Shown one piece after another: positions 9,322 through 17,157 of a DNA stretch of 64,000 bases. The notes beneath the pieces are model-generated. The model was not told where the DNA came from. It worked only from the letters and a program-made list of their open reading frames with translations, and ran no database searches. Position numbers and translations under genes: made by a program. Source of the stretch: Murimonas intestini (GTDB lineage: Bacteria; Bacillota; Clostridia; Lachnospirales; Lachnospiraceae); assembly GCF_024622195.1 (NCBI RefSeq), contig NZ_JANKBI010000004.1:248001-312000 (forward strand), written 5' to 3'. Numbering within the stretch: the stretch's first letter is position 1; the number at the start of each line of letters is the position of its first letter.

Positions 9322-11040
9322 TCAGTCCTCTGCCAGCACAAGGCTCTCATAGGGCCGCAGTACATATTCTATGGCATCTGCCCTGTCCCGCCGTCCTTCC
9401 CCGGAACCTTTTACATTTCCTTCCCCGTCTCTGTCCCCATAGCTGGCGCTGACAACCTTGTTAAAACGTTTCTCTGCAGTTACGCTCTCCTGACGTTTTC
9501 CGAAATTATTTAAAACCAGCAGGCCCCTGCCATCCTTTTCCCTGACATAGCAGATGGTATCGCCCTCTGACTCACAAGGCCTGAATTCCCCTTCTGTGAT
9601 GATGTCTGCATATCTGCCCTCTTTCCTCAGGCTTACCAGCTTCCTGTAATACTGAAGTACAGATGTCTCATCCCGGCTCTCTGCATTGACATTTATATGC
9701 TCATAGTTGGGATTAACCTTCAGCCATACATTGTCTGCACTGGAAAATCCGGCATTTTTTCCATTGTCCCACTGCATGGGAGTCCTGCTGTTATCTCTGC
9801 TCCTTCTGCTCACAGCATTCCAGGCCTCATCCTCTGTCATTCCATATTCCAGGGCCCGTTTATACTGGTCTGCGGTAGCGATATCATCATAATCTGCCAG
9901 ACTGTCCATGTTGATATTTGTCATACCGATCTCCTGGCCCTGATAGATAAACGGCGTGCCCCTCAGAAGCATATACAGCGTGGCCAGCATCTTCTTGCTG
10001 TGATCATTTATATCCTCCGGCGGCAGATATTTATTTACAGATCTGGGCTGGTCATGGTTTTCCAGATAAAGCGCTCCCCATCCACACTTCTGTGTTTCCA
10101 GCTGGGAATGAAAGATATTCTCTCTTAAGTCTGCCGTGGTCCATCCTGTATCCAGATACCACTCTCCTGTCTTTGGGATATCTATATCGGCATAGCTGAA
10201 ATCAAATACCATAGAAAAGAAACCATCCTTTCCGATAAATTCCTCCAGTTCATCATCTGATACACTCACTTCAGCCACTGTCATACTGTTGTGGGGCTTA
10301 AATGCCCTGTCCCTCAGCTCCGCCAGATATTTCTCTATCCCCGGCTGGTTCAGTATATACGTCCCCGCATAAGAGAGTCCGTCTTCTCCATCGGGCTGAT
10401 AACGGCTGATATCCAGGTTTTTCTTCAGATTTCCTATTGCATCCACCCTGAAGCCTCCCAGCCCTTTATCCAGCCAGTAATTCACCATGTTTATTATCTC
10501 ATCTCTTACCTTCTCATTCTCCCAGTTCAGGTCAGGCTGTTTCTTCCCAAAGGCGTGGAAATAATATCTTGAGCCGTCTCCCACAGGCTCCCAGGCTGAA
10601 CCGCCAAAATAGGAACGGAGATTATCAGGCGGCCCTCCATCCCTGCCGTCCCTGAAAATATAATATCCTGCGTATTCACCTTCAGGGTCCTCCAATGCCC
10701 TTTTAAACCATTCGTGCTCATCAGAGGTGTGGTTCACTACAAGGTCCATGAGGATCTTCATTCCCCGCCTGTCAGCTTCCCTTATAAGTTCATCCATATC
10801 TTCATCTGTCCCAAAGCAGGGATCAATATGATAGTAGTCAGAGATGTCGTAACCATTGTCATCCATGGGCGAGCAGTATACAGGACATACCCACAGCACA
10901 TCCGCCCCCAGCCACTTCAGATAATCCAGCCTCTCTGTAATCCCCTTAATATCTCCGCTCCCGTCACCGTCCGCATCCCTGAAGCTCTTAGGGTAAATCT
11001 GATAAACAACCGCCTTTTTCCACCATTCCTTCTCCATCAT
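9322..11040 (-). CDS. GH13 alpha-glucosidase (oligosaccharide-releasing exo-enzyme)
   Basis: Cytosolic alpha-glucosidase of the oligo-1,6-glucosidase/maltase subfamily (GH13_31 type), 572 residues with no signal peptide, releasing glucose from short imported alpha-glucans. Conserved regions are VVNHTSDEH (102-109), nucleophile D200 in GFRVDAI, acid/base E257 in VAEVS and D330 in ENHDQ. The residue after the nucleophile is alanine. In this family Val there accompanies alpha-1,6 specificity and Ala or Thr alpha-1,4 or broad activity, so maltose-type substrates are likelier than isomaltose. The start at 11040 follows AAAGGAG. A strong promoter and a LacI-type operator precede it, consistent with substrate induction. 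Trehalose-6-phosphate hydrolase is a less likely alternative. Confidence 0.88.
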   Translation of the reverse strand: MMEKEWWKKAVVYQIYPKSFRDADGDGSGDIKGITERLDYLKWLGADVLWVCPVYCSPMDDNGYDISDYYHIDPCFGTDEDMDELIREADRRGMKILMDLVVNHTSDEHEWFKRALEDPEGEYAGYYIFRDGRDGGPPDNLRSYFGGSAWEPVGDGSRYYFHAFGKKQPDLNWENEKVRDEIINMVNYWLDKGLGGFRVDAIGNLKKNLDISRYQPDGEDGLSYAGTYILNQPGIEKYLAELRDRAFKPHNSMTVAEVSVSDDELEEFIGKDGFFSMVFDFSYADIDIPKTGEWYLDTGWTTADLRENIFHSQLETQKCGWGALYLENHDQPRSVNKYLPPEDINDHSKKMLATLYMLLRGTPFIYQGQEIGMTNINMDSLADYDDIATADQYKRALEYGMTEDEAWNAVSRRSRDNSRTPMQWDNGKNAGFSSADNVWLKVNPNYEHINVNAESRDETSVLQYYRKLVSLRKEGRYADIITEGEFRPCESEGDTICYVREKDGRGLLVLNNFGKRQESVTAEKRFNKVVSASYGDRDGEGNVKGSGEGRRDRADAIEYVLRPYESLVLAED

Positions 11041-11074
11041 CTCTGACTCCTTTCCTGATCACTTCCCGCAGTAT

Positions 11075-11088
11075 TGAAACATGTTTCA
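11075..11088. promoter_or_regulatory. LacI-family operator of the GH13 gene
   Basis: The perfect 14-bp palindrome TGAAACATGTTTCA begins about 4 nt after the predicted start of transcription. Its GAAAC/GTTTC half-sites are typical of LacI/MalR regulators. A repressor bound here would block the promoter. The LacI protein at 12240-13220 is the nearest candidate. Confidence 0.65.
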
Positions 11089-11098
11089 TTCTTTCTGT

Positions 11099-11127
11099 AT
11101 TATACTCTTGCATCTGCTCAGAGTCAA
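11099..11127 (-). promoter_or_regulatory. Sigma-A promoter for the GH13 gene
   Basis: On the minus strand TTGACT (11122-11127) and TATAAT (11099-11104) are separated by 17 nt. The predicted start is near 11092. Confidence 0.75.
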
Positions 11128-11189
11128 GAGAACAAAAGTGCGCTTTGTGCACTCCGCGAGCCAATATTATGAATAGCGCAGCTTTTGTT

Positions 11190-11262
11190 CCGCGCGCGCA
11201 GCTGCGCATCCTCCCGGAGGGTTTTTATTCTATAGGAAACTTCGTTTCCTATAGAATAAAAA
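11190..11262. repeat. Chain of GC palindromes and a TATTCTATAGGAAAC hairpin
   Basis: The 327-nt gap between the GH13 promoter and the lipoprotein gene holds a CG-rich stretch with the palindrome GCGCAGCTGCGC. An almost perfect hairpin follows at 11223-11261, with arms TTTATTCTATAGGAAAC / GTTTCCTATAGAATAAA around a TTC loop. It looks like a dispersed palindromic element rather than coding sequence; no reading frame with a ribosome-binding site is present. Confidence 0.5.
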
Positions 11263-11305
11263 AGCGGCAGACAGAAGACATGTTAAACTGTCTTTTGTCT
11301 GCCGC
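11258..11305 (-). terminator. Terminator after the lipoprotein gene
   Basis: Arms of 13 bp with one mismatch (GCGGCAGACAGAA / TTTTGTCTGCCGC, 11264-11305) are followed on the minus strand by TTTTTT. The position suits termination of the lipoprotein transcript. Confidence 0.7.
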
Positions 11306-11367
11306 AGCATATTTCTCACTCTCAGCTAAAACATTCCATTGCCTGCCGCGCCAATGACCGCAGAAAA

Positions 11368-12081
11368 TTAATACGGATGGAAATTGCCCTTGCTGTCAGT
11401 TACGCCTTTTTCGCCGAATGTGTAGGAGTTGCCGTTGTCATCTACCCATTCGCCCTTTTCATTCTGCCTTGCAATGATATGATTTCCATTTGTATCATAG
11501 AAATCATAGTAGTCGGGATCTTCAATATCTGATGACGATGAAGTGCCTGACCCTGATGTTCCTGATGAGCCTGAAGAACCTGTTGGCGGGTCATAGTAGT
11601 ATGTGACGCCGTTGCTGTCCTCCACACCTTCTTCATAGAAATAGAATTCTTCGCCGTTGTCGCCTATCCAGTTTCCATTTGAATCTATGTGTGCATATAC
11701 TGTATTTCCATTTTTGTCAAAGAACCAGCGCTGTGTATCTTCATCGTTTGAACCGCTGGTGCTTTTAGGTGCACCTGTCTGTGCAGTCTGTCCGCCTTCT
11801 GTACTCTGAGTTCCGTCTGTACCTTGTCCGGCTTCAGTCTGACTGTTAGATTCTGACTGCTGGTTTGATTCTGATTCACCAGGTTTATTTGTCTCAGACT
11901 CTTTGGCCTCTGTAGGCTTTTCCGTGTGCTTCTCTGTAGGAGCCTCGGTCGCTGCCGGCGTCTCCGTCTGCATCTGAGTCTCTGTTGGCTTCTCTGTCTC
12001 TTCTTCTTTGTTACAGCCTCCTATCACACTGGCTGCCGTCAGGGTGAGCGCCAGGAGAACTGCTATCTTACGTTTCTTCAT
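11368..12081 (-). CDS. Putative surface lipoprotein with two Asn-Gly-rich repeats
   Basis: A 237-residue exported lipoprotein that I do not recognise. The N-terminus has a Lys/Arg start, a hydrophobic stretch and the lipobox VIGGC (Cys23). Residues 24-110 form a Thr/Glu/Ser/Gln-rich low-complexity linker with KPTE/TEKPTE repeats, typical of a wall-spanning spacer. Two related modules of about 40 residues follow: WFFDKNGNTVYAHIDSNGNW at about 118 and YDFYDTNGNHIIARQNEKGEW at about 191 (the first 20 residues quoted lie within each module), both ending in GEE/GNS-Y-F-EGV-DS-G. A Gly/Ser linker separates them. Function is unknown; a surface-exposed binding role is a guess. It has its own promoter and terminator and is therefore probably monocistronic. 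Confidence 0.8.
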   Translation of the reverse strand: MKKRKIAVLLALTLTAASVIGGCNKEEETEKPTETQMQTETPAATEAPTEKHTEKPTEAKESETNKPGESESNQQSESNSQTEAGQGTDGTQSTEGGQTAQTGAPKSTSGSNDEDTQRWFFDKNGNTVYAHIDSNGNWIGDNGEEFYFYEEGVEDSNGVTYYYDPPTGSSGSSGTSGSGTSSSSDIEDPDYYDFYDTNGNHIIARQNEKGEWVDDNGNSYTFGEKGVTDSKGNFHPY

Positions 12082-12144
12082 ATTTATAGCCCCCTTTGCA
12101 TAATTATCTGAACTTCCTTCAGCTACGCACTTTCTTACTTCAAC

Positions 12145-12174
12145 ATTTTACACTCTCATTAATCATTCTGTCAA
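12145..12174 (-). promoter_or_regulatory. Sigma-A promoter for the lipoprotein gene
   Basis: On the minus strand TTGACA (12169-12174) and TAAAAT (12145-12150) are separated by 18 nt. The predicted start lies about 55-60 nt upstream of the ATG. Confidence 0.6.
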
Positions 12175-12239
12175 CTTGTCTCACAAATTATTCACAAACT
12201 TGAGCGAAACTTAAGATTTCCTTCAGGTTATGCGCATAA

Positions 12240-13220
12240 TCAGGTGGTCTTTCCGTACCTGAGAGTCACGGGAATCCTCACGTCTGTCTCCTTGGGCCGC
12301 TGTTTTTCCAGCAGCCGTGCCATGATCTCCACCACCTTCTCTGCCATTTTTTCTACAGGCTGCACCACGGAAGTAAGTTCTCTGCCATTCATATCAGCCG
12401 CATAAGTTCCGTCAAATGCCACAGCACAGAATTCCCCCGGCACCTTTTTTCCTGACTCCAGCGCCGCATTTACAAAAGCAGCGGCAACCATATCGGCCGC
12501 CATCACTCCGTCCGCCTCAGGGTATTCCCTCAGCAGCCTTCTGGCTTCCTCTGTGTAGACCTCCATATCAGGGCTGTTCCAGCTGATGCTTATCCTCCTG
12601 CTCTCTATGCCGTGTTCCCCGAGGATCCGCTCCAGCTCCAGATGGCTCTCAAAGGAAACCACCCTGTCAGCCTTCTCTTCATCACACAGGTGAAGGACAA
12701 GTCTGCATCCATTCCGTATAAACTCCTCAGCTGCCAGTTTTCCCCCCATCCTGTGGTCGGCAGTGACTAACGGAATACTGTCATTTACGTAATAATCCAG
12801 CATGACCACGGGTTTTTCAAGGGCTGCATACTCTTCTCTGTCCAGGCTGCTCACAGCCATAATGATGCCGTCCACAATATTGGATTTTAAAAAGCCTAGA
12901 TATTCCCGTTCTCTCTCTGTCTCACCGGAGGTACTGCAGAGCATAAGCTTATATCCCCTGAAAAACAGCTGGTTCTCTATACAGTCCGCCAGGGATGCAA
13001 AAAAAGGATGCCGGATACTTGGCACCAGCATAGCCACTATACCGGCTCTCTGGCGGAACATACCACGGGCAAGCTCATTTGGAATATAGTCCAGCTCTCT
13101 CATCGCATATTCTATCTTTTTCCTTGTCTCAGGGGCTACTGAGGCTGTGCCGTTCATCACCCTTGATACTGTGCAGGCAGCTACCCCCGCTCTCTTAGCT
13201 ACTTCCCTGATGCTCGCCAA
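12240..13220 (-). CDS. LacI-family transcriptional regulator
   Basis: A sugar-responsive repressor of 326 residues: an N-terminal helix-turn-helix (ASIREVAKRAGVAACTVSRVMNG) with the hinge region IPNELARGM, then a periplasmic-binding-protein-like effector domain. The start is taken as the TTG at 13220 because AAAGAGGTG lies just upstream and the HTH begins immediately. The in-frame ATG 45 nt further upstream would add 15 residues foreign to the family. It is divergent from the CBM9-like gene and lies two genes from the GH13 alpha-glucosidase, whose operator is its most plausible target. The effector cannot be read from sequence. Confidence 0.88.
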   Translation of the reverse strand: MASIREVAKRAGVAACTVSRVMNGTASVAPETRKKIEYAMRELDYIPNELARGMFRQRAGIVAMLVPSIRHPFFASLADCIENQLFFRGYKLMLCSTSGETEREREYLGFLKSNIVDGIIMAVSSLDREEYAALEKPVVMLDYYVNDSIPLVTADHRMGGKLAAEEFIRNGCRLVLHLCDEEKADRVVSFESHLELERILGEHGIESRRISISWNSPDMEVYTEEARRLLREYPEADGVMAADMVAAAFVNAALESGKKVPGEFCAVAFDGTYAADMNGRELTSVVQPVEKMAEKVVEIMARLLEKQRPKETDVRIPVTLRYGKTT

Positions 13221-13490
13221 AATATACACCTCTTTTAAATTTGCATTCAAGATAATACGTTGCATCTATCTTACCATATACATTTTCCTGTGTAAAGCTG
13301 CGTAACAATTTCACATAATTTATAAACGCACAGACCTGCTGAATAATTGCCACAATTTTTACCAACCCCGTTTTGAAAAATTGATTCTTTTTTTCTTTCT
13401 AATAGTATGATACACTGTTTTTACCAGGCGGTTTTCTGAAATATGTTCAGATTTTCCGCATAAATATCTAAGTATACAAGGAGAAAAATT

Positions 13491-14096
13491 ATGGAGTATG
13501 AAATCCATCGCATTTCTTCAAAGGAAGAGATTGACAGCTGTCCTGTATTTTATGTAGATCAGTACAACTGGGGAGGCACATACCGTCCCAGGACATATGG
13601 CCATCTCGCTTTTCTGCCGGGAACAGGTTTCTATGTAAAAATGATATGTGAAGAAAAAGACCCGGTGAGAATCTACAAAAATGTGAATGACCCGGTCCAT
13701 CTTGACAGTACTATGGAAGCTTTTTTCCAGTTTTATCCCCTGGAACGTCCTGACTGCTATCTGAACTTTGAAGCAAATGCCAACGGTGCCCTTCATGCCA
13801 AATATGGCGATGGACGGAAGGACCGCAGTATATACCCTGACAGCCTTTATGAGGCCTGCTGCTGCAGAGGCCGGATTTTTGAAGATCACTGGACTCTCGA
13901 GCTGACTGTGCCCCTGGAGCTTATACAGTATGTCTACGGCCACTCAGATTTTGACACAGGCTCTGTCATTACCTGTAATTTCTACAAAATAAAGGAAAGT
14001 GAAGGGAATACTCATTTTGCAAGCTTCACAAAAATAGTCAATGAAACCCCAGATTTTCACTTGCCCCGGTATTTTGCAGCCGCTATACTTAGATAA
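13491..14096 (+). CDS. Carbohydrate-binding family 9-like protein
   Basis: A 201-residue protein without a signal peptide that matches the CBM9-like beta-sandwich fold: an N-terminal VDQYNWGGTYRPRTY strand, the central DSTMEAFFQF segment, the CYLNFEANANGALHA motif, and a C-terminal WTLELTVPLELI plus CNFYKIKESEGNTHFASF. Such small cytosolic proteins are frequent in gut Firmicutes and Bacteroidetes near sugar genes, and their role is not established. The start at 13491 has AAGGAG upstream. It lies 91 nt before nagB, with a repeat hairpin between, so it may or may not share the nagBA transcript. Confidence 0.75.
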   Translation: MEYEIHRISSKEEIDSCPVFYVDQYNWGGTYRPRTYGHLAFLPGTGFYVKMICEEKDPVRIYKNVNDPVHLDSTMEAFFQFYPLERPDCYLNFEANANGALHAKYGDGRKDRSIYPDSLYEACCCRGRIFEDHWTLELTVPLELIQYVYGHSDFDTGSVITCNFYKIKESEGNTHFASFTKIVNETPDFHLPRYFAAAILR

Positions 14097-14102
14097 TACG
14101 GT

Positions 14103-14151
14103 AAGGGTGCAAAAATCCCATCACGCAGGCGTTTTTAAACGGATTTTTGCA
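14103..14151. repeat. Hairpin repeat, copy 1 (between the CBM9-like gene and nagB)
   Basis: The outer arms TGCAAAAATCC / GGATTTTTGCA form a perfect 11-bp stem. The first 20 bases, from AAGGG, and the last 11 are identical to those of the copy at 36732-36781. It lies just upstream of the nagB ribosome-binding site and would fold in the transcript. Confidence 0.7.
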
Positions 14152-14187
14152 GAAAGGAAACCTATTTAACAGAAAAGGAGAACTATC

Positions 14188-14913
14188 ATGAAAGTTTGTA
14201 TAACAAAAAATTATGAAGACATGAGCAGAAAAGCTGCCAACATCATCTTTTCACAGATCATCACCAAGCCTGACTGTGTGCTTGGCCTCGCAACAGGTTC
14301 ATCACCTGTGGGAACATATAAGGAGCTTATTAAAAGCTACGAAAATGGTGATCTTGACTTCTCTGCAGTTACAAGTGTAAACCTGGACGAGTACAGAGGC
14401 CTTTCCGGTGACAGCGACCAGAGCTACCGGTATTTCATGAACCACAATCTTTTTGACCATGTCAATATCAACAAAGCTCATACATATGTGCCTGACGGGA
14501 AAGAACCGGATGCTGACAAGGCATGCAAAGCCCATGACGATATTATAAATGAAGTCGGCGGCATTGATCTGCAGCTTCTCGGACTGGGACATAACGGCCA
14601 TATCGGATTTAATGAGCCGAGTGATGTTTTCCCCAAGGGAACACATTGTGTAGACTTAACAGAGAGTACGATCGAAGCAAATAAAAGATTCTTTGAATCT
14701 GAATCAGATGTTCCCCGCCAGGCATATACCATGGGTATTCAGAACATCATGATGGCCCGCAAGATCCTGGTAGTTGTAAGCGGCGCTGACAAAGCAGCTA
14801 TCCTCAAAAAAGTGGTAGACGGCCCTGTGACACCTCAGGTTCCTGCATCTATCCTCCAGTTCCATCCTGATGTGACCATCATTGCCGACGAAGCTGCTGC
14901 AGCTGAGCTCTAA
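14188..14913 (+). CDS. nagB: Glucosamine-6-phosphate deaminase
   Basis: Converts glucosamine 6-phosphate to fructose 6-phosphate and ammonia, the last step of N-acetylglucosamine and sialic-acid catabolism. The 241 residues have the usual length for the short Gram-positive form, which lacks the C-terminal allosteric extension of E. coli NagB. Motifs are the phosphate loop LATGSSPVGTYKEL, the catalytic NLDEYRGL, and GLGHNGHIGFNEP. The start follows AAAAGGAG. nagA follows after 42 nt with its own Shine-Dalgarno site, so the pair form an operon that ends at a clear terminator. Confidence 0.96.
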   Translation: MKVCITKNYEDMSRKAANIIFSQIITKPDCVLGLATGSSPVGTYKELIKSYENGDLDFSAVTSVNLDEYRGLSGDSDQSYRYFMNHNLFDHVNINKAHTYVPDGKEPDADKACKAHDDIINEVGGIDLQLLGLGHNGHIGFNEPSDVFPKGTHCVDLTESTIEANKRFFESESDVPRQAYTMGIQNIMMARKILVVVSGADKAAILKKVVDGPVTPQVPASILQFHPDVTIIADEAAAAEL

Positions 14914-14955
14914 AAAGTTATAATTTTAGAAGAGAAATAAGGAGAATTAGTAACT

Positions 14956-16095
14956 ATGATTATCAAAAATGCAATGGTATTCACTGAACGGGGCGGCTTT
15001 AAGACAAAAGATATCTGCATGAGAGACGGGCTGTTTATTGACAGTGAGATGGCTGCTGCAGACCCGGATGAAGAAGTTATTGAAGCCGATGGCCTTTATG
15101 CCGTCCCCGGCCTTACAGACCTGCATTTCCACGGCTGCGTAGGCTATGATTTCTGTGACGGGACCCACGAGGCTTTCAGGGCTATCGCTGATTATGAAGC
15201 TGCAAACGGCATCACCAGCATCGTCCCGGCTACTATGACCTTCAGTGAGGAAAAGCTGACAGAGATCTGCTCTGCTGCCGCTTCCTATAAAAGCGAGACA
15301 GGCGCCATCCTCTGCGGCATAAATATGGAAGGGCCGTTTATCTGCCCGGCCAAAAAGGGCGCTCAGAACGGCCAGTATATCCATAAACCTGATATCGGAA
15401 TGTTTAAACGTCTCCAGGCCGCATCCGGCAGCCTGGTGAAGCTGGTGGATATTGCTCCTGAAGTGGAAGGCTCCATGGAATTTATCGAGGCTCTTCACAA
15501 TGAAGTGGGTATTTCCCTGGCCCATACAACAGCTGATTATGATACTGCCCTGAAGGCATACAATGCCGGTGCAAGACAGGCCACACATCTGTACAACGCT
15601 ATGCCTGCGTTTTCACACAGAGCTCCCGGAGTGATAGGTGCGGCATGTGACAGCCCCCACTGCAGAGTGGAATTGATCTGTGACGGCGTCCATATCCATC
15701 CCAGTGTAGTCCGCACCACTTTCAAGATGTTCGGAGATGACAGGATTATCCTGATCAGTGACAGTATGATGGCTACAGGACTCACAGACGGGGATTATTC
15801 TCTGGGCGGCCAGGCAGTCAAGGTAGTCGGAAATCTGGCTACACTTGCGGACGGAACGATCGCAGGCTCTGCCACAAACCTGATGGACTGCGTCCGCACC
15901 GCTGTAAAGAAGATGGGTATCTCCCTGGAATCAGCGATCAAGTGCGCAGCTGTCAATTCTGCAAAGGCAGCCGGCATCTATGACAAATACGGAAGCATCA
16001 CCCCTGGAAAGATTGCCAACCTGGTCCTTCTGGACAAGGATCTGAAACTGGCAGGCGTCTATCTGAGAGGAAAAAAATACCCTGAGGCAGAATAA
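14956..16095 (+). CDS. nagA: N-acetylglucosamine-6-phosphate deacetylase
   Basis: Removes acetate from GlcNAc-6-phosphate to supply NagB. The 379 residues belong to the amidohydrolase superfamily: metal ligands in DLHFHG, the conserved NMEGPF glutamate, histidines in SLAHTTADYD and ATHLYNAM, and the catalytic aspartate in LISDSM. The start at 14956 follows AAGGAG at a rather long spacing. It is the last gene of the nagBA unit. Confidence 0.96.
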   Translation: MIIKNAMVFTERGGFKTKDICMRDGLFIDSEMAAADPDEEVIEADGLYAVPGLTDLHFHGCVGYDFCDGTHEAFRAIADYEAANGITSIVPATMTFSEEKLTEICSAAASYKSETGAILCGINMEGPFICPAKKGAQNGQYIHKPDIGMFKRLQAASGSLVKLVDIAPEVEGSMEFIEALHNEVGISLAHTTADYDTALKAYNAGARQATHLYNAMPAFSHRAPGVIGAACDSPHCRVELICDGVHIHPSVVRTTFKMFGDDRIILISDSMMATGLTDGDYSLGGQAVKVVGNLATLADGTIAGSATNLMDCVRTAVKKMGISLESAIKCAAVNSAKAAGIYDKYGSITPGKIANLVLLDKDLKLAGVYLRGKKYPEAE

Positions 16096-16111
16096 CACCC
16101 AGGATAAATTT

Positions 16112-16159
16112 AAAAAGGCAGAAGCACACAGGAAGGATATCCCGGTGCTTCTGCCTTTT
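16112..16159. terminator. Bidirectional terminator between nagA and degV
   Basis: Perfect 11-bp arms (GGCAGAAGCAC / GTGCTTCTGCC, 16117-16155) are flanked by A and T tracts that allow termination on both strands of this convergent pair. Confidence 0.8.
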
Positions 16160-16195
16160 GTATTTGTCTGTGTCAGCCTTGCCTGCGGACACTTA

Positions 16196-17062
16196 TCACA
16201 CTATCTTCTTAGAACATGTAAGCGCTATGATGCCACTCCCAATATGACAGGCTACACTCAGAGATATTGGATCCATTGTCACTTCCATATCCGGAAATGT
16301 CTCCTTAACTTCAGCAAGCCATTCCTGTGCCTCCTCCATATTTCCGCCATATGCGGCAGCAAGGCACATCTGTCCTTTTTCCTTATATTCTCTAAAGCGT
16401 GTATCCAGGTCATTTTTAATCGCATCCAGAATGATCCGCTTAGCCTTGGCCTTGCCTCTGACCTTTGAAAATGCATCCAGCTTGTCGCCCTGGATCTGAA
16501 GTACCGGCTTCAGATTAATGATCGTCCCTATCGCAGCAGCAGCCGGAGTGATCCTGCCGCCCTTCTTCAGGTATTTCAGTGTCTCAAGAGTGAGATAAAT
16601 GCTGGATTCCTTTTTCTCCTTCTCAAGAATAGTTTTGATCTCCTCCGCTGTCCTGCCCTGCCTCACAAGTTCCATGGCATCCATGACAGACTGCTTCTGA
16701 GTTACAGAAATACGCTGGTTGTCCACCACCTGGACTTTTCCGTCATAATCTCTGGACAGACTCATGGCAGTAGCGCAGGACGCACTCAGACCGCTTGACA
16801 TGGGTATATGAACGACAGCCTCATATTCTTCCAGCACTCTGTCCCACAGTTCCATCACATCTGCCGGCGCAGGCTGTGAAGTTGAAATATCAGCATCTTC
16901 CTCAAGCCTTGCATAAAAATCTTCCTGGGTCAGCGTAATGCCTTCCAGAAACATCTCACCGTTAATAAAAAACGGCATAGGGAGTACAAATACTCCCAGC
17001 TCTCCGGCCTGTTCCTGAGTGATGCCGCTGTTACTGTCCGTTACAATCGCTATTTTTTTCAT
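16196..17062 (-). CDS. DegV family fatty-acid-binding protein
   Basis: A 288-residue DegV-fold protein. Members (FakB) bind a fatty acid and present it to the kinase FakA for phosphorylation before phospholipid synthesis. The N-terminus IAIVTDSNSGIT, the IPMSSGLSASCATA segment that forms the ligand-carboxylate site, and the GGRIT motif (KKGGRITPAAAAIGTI) are all present. It is cytosolic and stands alone, with AGGAAGG before the ATG. No fakA neighbour is present, and Clostridia often carry several degV paralogues, so the exact lipid preference is open. Confidence 0.88.
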   Translation of the reverse strand: MKKIAIVTDSNSGITQEQAGELGVFVLPMPFFINGEMFLEGITLTQEDFYARLEEDADISTSQPAPADVMELWDRVLEEYEAVVHIPMSSGLSASCATAMSLSRDYDGKVQVVDNQRISVTQKQSVMDAMELVRQGRTAEEIKTILEKEKKESSIYLTLETLKYLKKGGRITPAAAAIGTIINLKPVLQIQGDKLDAFSKVRGKAKAKRIILDAIKNDLDTRFREYKEKGQMCLAAAYGGNMEEAQEWLAEVKETFPDMEVTMDPISLSVACHIGSGIIALTCSKKIV

Positions 17063-17157
17063 TATTAACCTTCCTCGATCTCAATACTCACAGATTTCTT
17101 ACCGATTTGTTTCTGCTTACAGCTATCATATCATTGTACCGGACTTACTCAAACATT

